Shown here: piece after piece, positions 1-6,169 of the stretch
Numbering within the stretch: position 1 is the first letter of the stretch
How the letters are laid out: each line of letters begins with the position of its first letter
Assembly: GCA_030590185.1 (NCBI GenBank)
Contig: JAUUZB010000216.1
Location: forward strand, 1-6,779
Origin: Deltaproteobacteria bacterium
GTDB lineage: Bacteria; Myxococcota; XYA12-FULL-58-9; JAUUZB01
Length of the DNA stretch: 6,779 bases
Direction: 5' to 3'
Position numbers and translations under genes: made by a program
Notes under the pieces: model-generated
What the model was told of the DNA's origin: nothing
Databases searched by the model: none
Seen by the model: only the letters and a program-made list of their open reading frames with translations

Positions 1-810
1 GACGCCGACATGAGCGGCATCCTCGAGGTGGAAAAGAAGACCGGCAAGTCGCCCTACCAGCAGTTGCGCGAGCTGCGCGGCATTCAGTGGCCGGCGCCCA
101 CCGCGGCCATCGCCGAGGCGGGTGGCACGAAGCGTCGCTACCTCGGCCAGGAGACCGGCTGGAAGGATAGGCCCTACGGCATGTTCCGCACCAAGAGCGG
201 CAAGCTCGAGATGCACCTGTGCGAGCAGGACTATTCCCAGCGCGAGGAGATCACCAAGCAGCTGATGCGCATGGGGGTCGAAAAGGACTTCTACGCCGTC
301 GACAACATGGACCTGCTCAAAAAAGCCCGGGACATGGCCCTGACCCCAGATCTCCCCGACGAAAAGTTCCTCGGCAAAAAGTGGGACGCCATCCCCAAGG
401 ACAAGTACCCCTTCTGGCTCGGCCTCGGCGTGGTCTACGAACACTTTCATACCGCCAAGACCATCCGCTCCGGCACGACCCGCAAGCTGGTCCCCGAGCA
501 GTACGTCGAGATGCACCCCGATGACGCCAAGGAGCTCGGGGTAAAGGACGGCGAGTGGGTGCGCATCATCACTCGCCGCGGCAGCTACGAGGGACGGGTT
601 TCGATTGGCCTGGACTCGGTGGTGCGGCCCGCCCGCAACACCGTGCCCAAGGGCTACGTCTTCTCACCCTGGAACCTGTCGGTCGCCGACTCGGCGGACC
701 CGGCCAAGAACCGTTGGTTGGTCAACGCGGTCAGCCATCGCGCCTTTGATCCGGTATCCGGTCAGGTCGATTTCAAGAAGCTCGCCGCCCGGATCGAGAA
801 ACTGGGGTAG
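1..810 (+). CDS. NapA-like molybdopterin oxidoreductase, C-terminal part (5' truncated)
   Basis: The reading frame is open to the first base of the window and ends at TAG (808-810), so the 269 codons are the 3' part of a longer gene; full NapA proteins are roughly 800 residues or more. Seen, counting the ATG at 10 as residue 1: a linker with ELRGIQWPAP (21-30); the start of the molybdopterin-dinucleotide-binding fold with PFWLGLGVVYEHFHT (134-148); RKLVPEQYVEMHPDDAKELG (158-177); RRGSYEGRV (189-197); and the family-typical end DPVSGQVDFKKLAARIEKL. This order matches the C-terminus of periplasmic nitrate reductases (EHWHTG, RRVPEL, HPLDAKA, RRGE, DPLSKETDFKKCA in the E. coli protein). About 70 residues separate the KSGKLEMHL segment from the fold, more than in E. 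coli NapA, so this is a divergent relative and nitrate is not proven as substrate. The Mo ligand and N-terminal [4Fe-4S] site lie outside the window. The next gene starts 2 bases later. Confidence 0.85.
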   Translation, partial: DADMSGILEVEKKTGKSPYQQLRELRGIQWPAPTAAIAEAGGTKRRYLGQETGWKDRPYGMFRTKSGKLEMHLCEQDYSQREEITKQLMRMGVEKDFYAVDNMDLLKKARDMALTPDLPDEKFLGKKWDAIPKDKYPFWLGLGVVYEHFHTAKTIRSGTTRKLVPEQYVEMHPDDAKELGVKDGEWVRIITRRGSYEGRVSIGLDSVVRPARNTVPKGYVFSPWNLSVADSADPAKNRWLVNAVSHRAFDPVSGQVDFKKLAARIEKLG

Positions 811-812
811 CG

Positions 813-1397
813 GTGCAGCGCCGGCAGTTTCTCCTGCAGGCGGGAGGAGCGGCGGCGGTCACGGCCGCGGGTCTCACCTGGCTCGGGGCCGGCGGAGACG
901 ACCGGCCGCTCTACTTCCTGCGCCCACCGCGGGCCCTGGCCGAGGCGGAGTTTAGCGGGCGTTGCATTGGCTGCGCCAAATGCTTCGAGGCCTGTCAGAA
1001 CGGCTGCATCCGCATGCTCGGGGATGAGGCGGGCATGGGCCGGTTGCGCACCCCGGCGATCTTTCCCCGCAGCCGCGGTTGTACCCTTTGCATGGAGTGT
1101 GTCCGGGTTTGCCCCACGGGTGCGCTGACGCCATTGGCCGCTGGTGTTGAGATAGTCCGGAGCGCCGTCAACATGGGCGTCGCCGAGCTCAAGCAGGGCG
1201 TCTGCTTCTCCTACAACGGCCGCACCTGCGGCGCTTGCTACCGGGCATGCCCCCTGCCGGGCAAGGCGATGACCATCGGGCTCTATGAGCAGCCGACGGT
1301 ACATCCGGAGGCTTGCGTGGGCTGCGGTTTATGCGAGCAGGCCTGTTTGCACCTGCCCCAGGCGATCCGGGTGCGCGACCGGGAGCGGTTCGGATGA
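813..1397 (+). CDS. Tat-exported NapG-like ferredoxin with four [4Fe-4S] motifs
   Basis: A 194-residue protein. The GTG at 813 is chosen because it lies directly before a twin-arginine leader, QRRQFLLQAGG (2-12), followed by a hydrophobic stretch to about residue 26. Four cysteine sets are visible: C51/54/57/61, C90/93/96/100, C131/139/142/146 and C168/171/174/178. The third has the NapG-type spacing C-x7-C-x2-C-x3-C, within CFSYNGRTCGACYRACP. NapG-type proteins pass electrons from a quinol-oxidising NapH-type membrane partner to a periplasmic acceptor; here the likely partners are the NapA-like enzyme just upstream and the NapH-like protein just downstream, whose ATG overlaps this stop (ATGA, 1394-1397). 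It is somewhat shorter than E. coli NapG. The assignment to the NapG/MauM-type ferredoxin family is firm, but the substrate pathway is not. NosG of the nos clusters is the closest alternative. Confidence 0.88.
   Translation: MQRRQFLLQAGGAAAVTAAGLTWLGAGGDDRPLYFLRPPRALAEAEFSGRCIGCAKCFEACQNGCIRMLGDEAGMGRLRTPAIFPRSRGCTLCMECVRVCPTGALTPLAAGVEIVRSAVNMGVAELKQGVCFSYNGRTCGACYRACPLPGKAMTIGLYEQPTVHPEACVGCGLCEQACLHLPQAIRVRDRERFG
1381..1385 (+). promoter_or_regulatory. Ribosome binding site fixing the start at 1394
   Basis: GGGAG stands 8 bases before ATG 1394, inside the end of the upstream ferredoxin gene. It supports the 1394 start over the in-frame ATG at 1313, which would overlap the upstream gene by 85 bases and add a cysteine-containing extension with no membrane or motif logic. 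Confidence 0.6.
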
Positions 1398-2896
1398 GGC
1401 GCGGGCGTGGATGGGTGTGGATGTCGATCCTGAGTCGGGTCGGTGTGATGAGTCTGCTGCTGCTGAGCGCCCTGTGGCCGACCTATCTCAATTTGCGCCA
1501 CGCCTACAACAACCCACGGCTGGTGGGTCTCGCCGAGGGCACCGCCTGGGAGATGTTCTATCGGGCGGTGCGGGCCTTCGACGTGCTCGGTCGGGATGAT
1601 CTGTTGCCCGGGTTGTTTTTTGGCGCCGCCCCGGCGGTCACCCTGTTTGGGATCCCGGCGATTGATCCGGTGGTGGTGCCGGCCTTGTTGCTGCGCTCGC
1701 CCGAGAGCTTGGCGTTGATCTGGCCCGGGTTGGTGACGGTGGCGTTGTTGGCGCTGCTCTTTGGCCGTGGCTTTTGTTCATTTCTCTGTCCGGCCTCTCT
1801 CTTGTTCGGATTCAACCTGAGGTTGCGCGAGCTGATGGAAGATCGACTGCCGCGTCTGGAGGAAGCGCGCCGGGTCCTGCCGGCGAGCCTGCGCTGGGGG
1901 ATCCTGGTCGGGGGAACCGTGGCTGCGATCGTCACCGGCGCTTGGGTGTGGCATTTGCTCCTGCCCTACGCCCTGGTGGCCGCCGAGGTGCGCGGGCTGG
2001 TGGCCGGGGCCGGGTGGAGCGCTGCGACCGGGGTGTTGGTGTTCGTGTTGCTCGCCGATCTGCTCGTCGTCCCGGGTGAGGTTTGCCGCGCCCTGTGTCC
2101 GCTCGGTGGCCTGCTCGGTCGGTGCGCCCGGGTCGCCCTGGTGCGGGTAGATGTGAAGGCAGGCGCATCGCCCTGTCCTACGGATTGCAACAACTGCCAC
2201 GAGGCGTGTGATCTGCGGCTCGATCCCCGCGAGGGGACGGTGCCCGACTGTACGCTGTGCGGGCGCTGTATCCCCACCTGTCCACCGGCGCGGTTGGGTG
2301 TGGGGATCCGTCCCCTGCGGCGTGCCGCCCTCGCGGCGGCGGCGGCCGTTGGGGTGCTGCTGCTTCCCGCGGGCGCCCTCGCCCATCATTATAAGGGCCT
2401 TCCCCACTACGGCTACTTTGACAACTATCCCCAGACGCCCACCGAGGAGTACATCGCCAGCAACGGGCCCTGGGAGATGCACTTTACGATCTACAACTTT
2501 CAGGGGATGCAACGGCAGTACGTGGACGCGCCCGATGACGTTCAGCTCTTTTTGGTGGTGTATGATCTGCGGCGGCAGAAACCGTATGGAGGGATGGCGC
2601 GAATTCAGATCACCTCCGATGATGAGCCGGTCGCCAACTGGCACCAAGGGGCGGAGCAGGAGTCGGTGTTCTTTCTGCACGCTGAGATCCCGGACCCGGA
2701 TGACCTGACGCTCACGGTCTCCTTTGCGGATCCGGAGGGCGCGCCGGTTACGCTCGCGTCACCTTTTAGGCTGCCGGGTGAGGGGGGGCGCAATCCGCTG
2801 GTGTGGGTGGCGGTGGGGCTCGTGGGGCTCGTGGTGTTGATGGCGGTGGCGAGTAAACAGAAGCGACCAAACCGCGGTAAGCGGAGGGCAACGTGA
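1394..2896 (+). CDS. NapH-like membrane ferredoxin fused to a periplasmic domain with C-terminal anchor
   Basis: A 500-residue protein. Residues 1-300 are NapH-like: basic N-terminus, predicted membrane segments near 11-29, 106-124, 167-188 and 211-227, two C-x3-CP motifs (GRGFCSFLCP with C128/C132; EVCRALCP with C231/C235), and two ferredoxin sites (C261/265/268/272 and C286/289/292/296) placed on the cytoplasmic side by the basic residues. NapH-type proteins oxidise quinol together with NapG. Beyond them comes something canonical four-helix NapH lacks: RPLRR, a hydrophobic run and AGALA before His (306-331), which looks like a Sec signal peptide; then about 135 residues rich in aromatic and acidic residues (HHYKGLPHYGYFDNYP, WEMHFTIYNFQG, DDVQLFLVVYDLR); then a membrane helix (467-486) and a basic tail. 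I do not recognise the added domain; it may be an all-beta periplasmic module. It overlaps the next gene's GTG by 4 bases. The NapH part is near certain; the role of the extension is unknown. Confidence 0.87.
   Translation: MRRGRGWVWMSILSRVGVMSLLLLSALWPTYLNLRHAYNNPRLVGLAEGTAWEMFYRAVRAFDVLGRDDLLPGLFFGAAPAVTLFGIPAIDPVVVPALLLRSPESLALIWPGLVTVALLALLFGRGFCSFLCPASLLFGFNLRLRELMEDRLPRLEEARRVLPASLRWGILVGGTVAAIVTGAWVWHLLLPYALVAAEVRGLVAGAGWSAATGVLVFVLLADLLVVPGEVCRALCPLGGLLGRCARVALVRVDVKAGASPCPTDCNNCHEACDLRLDPREGTVPDCTLCGRCIPTCPPARLGVGIRPLRRAALAAAAAVGVLLLPAGALAHHYKGLPHYGYFDNYPQTPTEEYIASNGPWEMHFTIYNFQGMQRQYVDAPDDVQLFLVVYDLRRQKPYGGMARIQITSDDEPVANWHQGAEQESVFFLHAEIPDPDDLTLTVSFADPEGAPVTLASPFRLPGEGGRNPLVWVAVGLVGLVVLMAVASKQKRPNRGKRRAT
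2883..2888 (+). promoter_or_regulatory. Strong ribosome binding site for the GTG at 2893
   Basis: GGAGGG lies 4 bases before GTG 2893, within the last codons of the upstream gene. It supports a GTG start that overlaps the upstream TGA (GTGA, 2893-2896), so this gene has its own strong ribosome site as well as translational coupling. Confidence 0.65.
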
Positions 2897-4767
2897 CGAC
2901 GCAGTACCAAATAGTGAGGCCTTGGCGGTCGTTCGCGATGATCATGCTTGGGGGATTGTTGATCGCAGCGGCGGGTGATGGGGAGCCGGCGGCGGCCAAT
3001 GCCGACACCGTCACCGATCCCGACACCGCTGCCGGTGACGGAGGTGGAGCCGGTGGCGGCGGTAGCGGCGGTGGCGGCGGTCAAGTCACCCCGCCGTGTC
3101 ATGGCCCCGGCGAAGTCGACGCGCAGGGGCCGGTGGACCATTCCAAGATGGATCACTCCATGCACGGCGGTGCGGGTATGGAGATGGATCACTCCATGCA
3201 CGCCGGCCACGGCGATGGCATGGCACACCACCACAGCATGAAGGGCATCCCCATGTGGATGTTCACCGGCGGCGGGGTGTTCTTGTTGCTCGGTACGATG
3301 GTGGTGGTCGGCCTCCGGCGGCTTTCGGCGATCGATGCAGGGCATGGCGGCCAGGACCGCGGCCGGGACCGGGGACGGGGCCGCTTCGACCTGCTCGCCA
3401 TGCCGCGACTACTCGCCCTGGTGAAGAAACCCTGGTTCCCCTTGCTCATCCAAACCCCGATCGTCCTGCTCTTCGCCCTGGTGATCGTCGCCGGGCTGAT
3501 CGGCGCCACGGTCACCAACATCGCGCCGGTCCTCACCTGGACCATCTGGTGGGGCCTGTTGGTCTTCATCGTCCTATTCTTCGGCAAGGCCTTTTGCGCC
3601 GTCTGCCCCTGGGACGCCATCGCCGGGATCATCCAACGGGGCTCGTTGTTCGCCCGTCGCCTGCCGATCCGCACCCTCAATAGGCCCTGGCCAAAATGGG
3701 CCAGGAACATCTACCCCGCGACCCTCCTGTTCATCGGCCTCACCTGGCTCGAGCTGGGCTTCGGGGTCACCCGGGACGCCAAGGCCACCGCGGTGCTCGG
3801 GCTGCTCATGTTGGCCATGGTGGTCGGCTCGGCGATCTACTTCGAGCGCCGCAGTTTTTGCCGCTATGGCTGCCTCATCGGCAGGATCAGCGGGCTCTAC
3901 GCCATGGTCTCACCGATCGAGCTGCGCCCCCGCGACGCCGCCACCTGTTCCGGCTGCCTCACCAAGGACTGCGGCCGCGACACCGAGCGCGCCATGGCCT
4001 GCCCGACCTATGAGTTCCCGGGCCGACTCGAGCGCAACACCTACTGCACCCTATGCACCGAATGCGTGCGGGCCTGCCCCCACGACAACCTCGCCCTGCG
4101 AGCCCGGCCCTTTGGCGAAGACCTGCGCCACGAGACCGATTTTCGCCGGGACGAGGCATACCTGGCCATCGTGCTGCTCGCCCTCACCTCGTTCCACGGC
4201 CTGACCATGACCCCCACCTGGTTTGTCTGCACCGATTGGGTTCAGGAGCTAACCGGGGTCGGCTACCGGGTGGCATTCTCCCTGCTGATGGCCGCCTGCA
4301 TTCTGTTGCCGGCGCTGCTCTTTTGGATCATCGCCTGGCTCGGTAACGCGCTCACCCGCGCCCGGCTCGGCACCGCCGAGGTGTTCTGCGCCTTTGCCTT
4401 CCCGTTGATCCCGATCGCGCTGTTCTACCACGTCGCCCACAACGTCATGCACTTCTTCCGCGAGGCGCATCTCCTGCTGCCGCGGTTGTCGGATCCCCTG
4501 GGTTGGAAGTGGGATCTCTTTGGCACCGCCCGTGTGGACTACAGTGCGCTCCTCTCCCTCGAGACGATCTGGGTCTTGCAGACGGCGCTGATCCTCATCG
4601 GACACATCGGCGGGATCCTGTTGTCCGAGCGCATCGCCCGGCGCCTCTTTCGCGAACGGGACGACGTGCGTTGGGTGCAGATCCCCATGTTGATCGTCAT
4701 GATCGCCTTCAGCTTCTACAGCCTGTGGCTGGTGCACCAGCCCATGGAGATGCGGACCGGGATGTGA
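2893..4767 (+). CDS. NosR/NapH-like membrane polyferredoxin with periplasmic Met/His-rich segment
   Basis: A 624-residue protein. In order: a hydrophobic N-terminal segment (12-27); an Ala/Asp/Gly linker with a glycine run (49-63); a Met/His-rich stretch (82-116) with two MDHSMH repeats (86-91, 98-103) and AHHHSM; a membrane helix (121-141); a basic RGRDRGRGR loop; further helices near 184-207, 212-231, 273-291 and 298-316; FCAVCPWD (C235/C238); RSFCRYGC (C323/C327); ferredoxin sites C352/355/360/370 and C385/388/391/395; then a C-terminal membrane domain of about five helices with histidines at 435, 513, 516, 520, 571 and 615. The positive-inside rule puts the iron-sulfur sites in the cytoplasm and the Met/His segment in the periplasm. 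The core resembles NosR/CcoG/NapH-type polyferredoxins, which move electrons across the membrane or support cofactor assembly. MDHSM-type motifs occur in copper-resistance proteins, so copper binding is a reasonable inference. The first C-x2-CP is unlike the usual C-x3-CP. The exact family name is uncertain. Confidence 0.85.
   Translation: MTTQYQIVRPWRSFAMIMLGGLLIAAAGDGEPAAANADTVTDPDTAAGDGGGAGGGGSGGGGGQVTPPCHGPGEVDAQGPVDHSKMDHSMHGGAGMEMDHSMHAGHGDGMAHHHSMKGIPMWMFTGGGVFLLLGTMVVVGLRRLSAIDAGHGGQDRGRDRGRGRFDLLAMPRLLALVKKPWFPLLIQTPIVLLFALVIVAGLIGATVTNIAPVLTWTIWWGLLVFIVLFFGKAFCAVCPWDAIAGIIQRGSLFARRLPIRTLNRPWPKWARNIYPATLLFIGLTWLELGFGVTRDAKATAVLGLLMLAMVVGSAIYFERRSFCRYGCLIGRISGLYAMVSPIELRPRDAATCSGCLTKDCGRDTERAMACPTYEFPGRLERNTYCTLCTECVRACPHDNLALRARPFGEDLRHETDFRRDEAYLAIVLLALTSFHGLTMTPTWFVCTDWVQELTGVGYRVAFSLLMAACILLPALLFWIIAWLGNALTRARLGTAEVFCAFAFPLIPIALFYHVAHNVMHFFREAHLLLPRLSDPLGWKWDLFGTARVDYSALLSLETIWVLQTALILIGHIGGILLSERIARRLFRERDDVRWVQIPMLIVMIAFSFYSLWLVHQPMEMRTGM
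3146..3202 (+). repeat. Short direct repeat encoding the MDHSMH motif
   Basis: An identical 21-base stretch occurs at 3146-3166 and 3182-3202, offset by 36 bases (12 codons), encoding the two MDHSMH motifs of the membrane polyferredoxin. A third, diverged motif (VDHSK) precedes them. The exact in-frame match suggests recent duplication that enlarged a metal-binding segment. Confidence 0.7.
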
Positions 4768-5369
4768 TGTCCACCGATACCCCAACCCGGCGAGACTTCC
4801 TCACGGTCGGCATTCGCCGTGCTCTGCAGGGCGCCACCAACGCCGCCGCCAACGCCGCCGGCATAACAGAGGAACGCCCCGACCCGGTGGCCCCTGCCGA
4901 ACCGCTGCGCCCGCCCGGTGCCCTGCCGGCGGCCGAGTTCCTCACCGCCTGCACCCGCTGCGGCGAGTGTGTGCCAGTCTGCCCGCCCAACGCCCTGAGC
5001 CTGTTGCCGGCGGACGCGGGTCCCACCGCCGGGACCCCGGTCGTTACCCCCACCCGCCAGCCCTGCCTGATGTGCACCGAGACCCCGTGCATCACCGCCT
5101 GCGAACCGCGGGCCCTGGTGCGGGAGGGCTCGATCCCGGCCATCGGTCGCGCCGAGGTGGACACCAGCCGCTGCTGGTCCGCCCAGGGCCAGGACTGCGA
5201 CTACTGCGCCCGGGATTGCCGGCGCCACGTTGCGGCCATCACCTTGGAGCGCGGCCAAGTCCCGGTGGTGAACGCCAAGCGCTGTGACGGCTGCGGGCTG
5301 TGCGAGTACATTTGTCCGGTGCCCGGGGGAGCGGCCATTCGAGTCATCCCCATCGATGTGTTGAGATGA
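4767..5369 (+). CDS. Tat-type periplasmic ferredoxin with four [4Fe-4S] motifs (NapG/MauM-like)
   Basis: A 200-residue protein. The ATG at 4767 overlaps the upstream stop by one base (TGATG) and gives a twin-arginine leader TRRDFLTVGIRRAL (7-20), so the in-frame extension upstream to 4503 is rejected. After an Ala-rich linker and the RPPGALP motif (48-54) come four cysteine sets: C62/65/68/72, C100/103/108/112, C136/144/147/151 and C173/176/179/183. The third has the NapG signature spacing C-x7-C-x2-C-x3-C. The second is C-x2-C-x4-C-x3-C, with two residues more between the second and third cysteines than in the other two NapG-like proteins here. The fold should be a periplasmic electron carrier. 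Its place right after the membrane polyferredoxin suggests it is that protein's partner (inference). The leader lacks a long hydrophobic core, so export may be inefficient, or the protein may stay cytoplasmic like NapF. It ends in a 4-base ATGA overlap with a mini-ORF. Confidence 0.83.
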   Translation: MSTDTPTRRDFLTVGIRRALQGATNAAANAAGITEERPDPVAPAEPLRPPGALPAAEFLTACTRCGECVPVCPPNALSLLPADAGPTAGTPVVTPTRQPCLMCTETPCITACEPRALVREGSIPAIGRAEVDTSRCWSAQGQDCDYCARDCRRHVAAITLERGQVPVVNAKRCDGCGLCEYICPVPGGAAIRVIPIDVLR

Positions 5370-5452
5370 TACGCCGTGGCATTATCGCCGGCGCCGGGGT
5401 AACCGGCGTTCTCGCGTGGCGCCCGCGCGATCCAGAGGCGAGCGGCGAATGA
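5366..5452 (+). CDS. Mini-ORF 1: cargo-less copy of a Tat signal peptide
   Basis: 28 codons from ATG 5366, which overlaps the preceding stop as ATGA, to TGA 5450-5452, which overlaps the next ATG at 5449. The peptide begins MIRRGIIAGAG and ends WRPRDPEASGE. The real ferredoxin at 5529 begins MKRRGFIVAVG and continues WRLHGPEASGA, so this is a diverged duplicate of that gene's first 28-30 codons, ending before any cluster motif. The twin arginine and hydrophobic core remain. Its ribosome site is weak (TTGAG), so translation would depend on coupling to the upstream gene. It may be a translated micropeptide, a coupling relay or a neutral relic; the sequence shows homology and the chained overlaps, not function. 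Confidence 0.6.
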   Translation: MIRRGIIAGAGVTGVLAWRPRDPEASGE

Positions 5453-5532
5453 AACGCCGTCGCTTCATTGTCGGCGGGGGCGCCGGGCTAGCTGCAACCC
5501 TCGCATCGCACCTGCACGGTGTGGTGAGGTGA
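5449..5532 (+). CDS. Mini-ORF 2: second cargo-less Tat signal peptide copy
   Basis: 27 codons from ATG 5449 to TGA 5530-5532, overlapping mini-ORF 1 by 4 bases (ATGA) and the next gene's GTG by 4 bases (GTGA). It begins MKRRRFIVGGGAGLA and ends HLHGVVR. Aligned without gaps, 16 of its first 24 residues match the leader of the ferredoxin at 5529. The Tat-like KRRRFIV core is intact, but no cysteine or folded domain follows. A GAGG (5435-5438), the same sequence that encodes PEAS in copy 1, lies 10 bases upstream and may serve as ribosome site. Status as a functional gene is unknown. Confidence 0.6.
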   Translation: MKRRRFIVGGGAGLAATLASHLHGVVR

Positions 5533-6119
5533 AACGCCGTGGCTTCATCGTCGCCGTGGGGGCCGGGCTCGCTGGTGCTCTCGGGTGGCGCCTGCACGGT
5601 CCGGAGGCGAGCGGTGCTGGAGCCCTACGCCCGCCGGGGGCCCTGCCCGAGCCAGAGTTTGTACGCGCCTGCATCCGCTGCGGGCTGTGTGCCGGGATCT
5701 GCCCCCGCCAATGCATCGAGCTCGCCGGGGTGACGGCACCGCCGGAGGAGATCGGGCTGCCTCAAATTGACGCACGCCAGCGAGCCTGCAACCTGTGCAT
5801 GCGCTGCACCGAGGTTTGCCCCACCGCCGCCCTCACGGCCATCCCCGAGGACAAAACGGTTGTGCTCGAGACCGTCTCCATGGGTCTGGCGGTGGTGGAC
5901 GAGGGCCTTTGCATCTCCTTTCTCGGTCGCCTCTGCGGCTTGTGCCGCGATGCCTGCCCCTACCCCGGCGTGGCGATCAAGCTCGAGCCCTGGGCGCGGC
6001 CACTGGTGATCGCGGACAAATGCGTTGGCTGCGGCCTCTGCGTCGAGCGCTGTCCGCAGCTGCCCACCGCCATCCGCATCGATCCGACCCGCCGGCGGGT
6101 GACAGGGAGCAAGTCGTGA
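5529..6119 (+). CDS. Tat-exported NapG-like ferredoxin with four [4Fe-4S] motifs
   Basis: A 196-residue protein starting at GTG 5529, which overlaps the stop of mini-ORF 2. It has a Tat-type leader MKRRGFIVAVGAGLAGAL, then the linker RPPGALPEPEF (34-44). Four cysteine sets follow: C48/51/54/58, C87/90/93/97, C128/136/139/143 and C165/168/171/175, the third with NapG spacing (C-x7-C-x2-C-x3-C). It matches the first NapG-like protein of this window in cluster order and in its end (LPTAIRI against LPQAIRV), so the two are paralogues. A NapH-like gene follows, giving a second NapG/NapH pair in one operon. The ribosome site is poor: GGTGAG abuts the GTG, so translation probably relies on coupling through the upstream mini-ORFs. 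Its last four residues (GSKS) are encoded by the first copy of the 50-bp repeat. Confidence 0.88.
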   Translation: MKRRGFIVAVGAGLAGALGWRLHGPEASGAGALRPPGALPEPEFVRACIRCGLCAGICPRQCIELAGVTAPPEEIGLPQIDARQRACNLCMRCTEVCPTAALTAIPEDKTVVLETVSMGLAVVDEGLCISFLGRLCGLCRDACPYPGVAIKLEPWARPLVIADKCVGCGLCVERCPQLPTAIRIDPTRRRVTGSKS

Positions 6120-6169
6120 TCCCCCGGGTGCGTTGGCGGCGCCACCTGCGCCTGGGGAACAAGTCGTGA
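6116..6169 (+). CDS. Mini-ORF 3: 17-codon copy of the NapH-like gene start
   Basis: GTG 6116 overlaps the ferredoxin stop (GTGA) and is preceded 6 bases upstream by GGGAG (6105-6109). The peptide is MIPRVRWRRHLRLGNKS, strongly basic, ending at TGA 6167-6169, which overlaps the next GTG. It is the N-terminal 13 codons of the NapH-like protein followed by four repeat-encoded residues. It looks translatable, but no function is visible beyond coupling; it may be a by-product of repeat expansion. Confidence 0.55.
   Translation: MIPRVRWRRHLRLGNKS

Larger units (their letters stand above)
5366..5611 (+). repeat. Diverged tandem triplication of a Tat-leader gene start
   Basis: Three consecutive units start at 5366, 5449 and 5529 (spacings 83 and 80 bp). 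Each opens with an A/GTGA overlap and codes for a twin-arginine leader: MIRRG, MKRRR, MKRRG. Only the third runs on into a ferredoxin. Units 1 and 3 share a distal stretch (GAGGCGAGCGG, encoding EASG) that unit 2 has lost; units 2 and 3 share CTGCACGGT (LHG). The mosaic of shared parts points to unequal recombination or repeat slippage followed by drift. The end of the third unit is approximate. Confidence 0.75.

Noticed and set aside
762..1304. Long antisense open frame across the first NapG-like gene
   Set aside because: Opposite a gene with clear four-cluster cysteine spacing; its composition is Arg/Ala/Gly-rich low complexity with no motif, as expected for a GC-rich shadow frame.
1313..1393. 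Upstream in-frame start for the NapH fusion
   Set aside because: It would overlap the ferredoxin gene deeply. ATG 1394 has a ribosome site, an ATGA overlap and a NapH-like basic N-terminus.
1778..2680. 300-codon antisense open frame across the NapH fusion gene
   Set aside because: No domain, membrane segment or ribosome site; the + strand frame has CxxxCP, ferredoxin and helix patterns. The length is explained by high GC.
3046..3082. Glycine-codon run as a simple-sequence phase-variation tract
   Set aside because: The tract is imperfect and its triplet unit keeps the frame, so length changes would only alter a flexible linker.
4503..4766. Upstream in-frame extension of the ferredoxin at 4767
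   Set aside because: The extension lies inside the polyferredoxin's coding sequence and would bury the Tat leader; TGATG at 4765-4769 is the natural junction.
5366..5532. Mini-ORFs 1 and 2 as sequencing frameshifts of one longer leader
   Set aside because: Each unit starts again with its own RR leader and start codon and ends on a clean stop/start overlap; no single-base change would merge them into a sensible protein.
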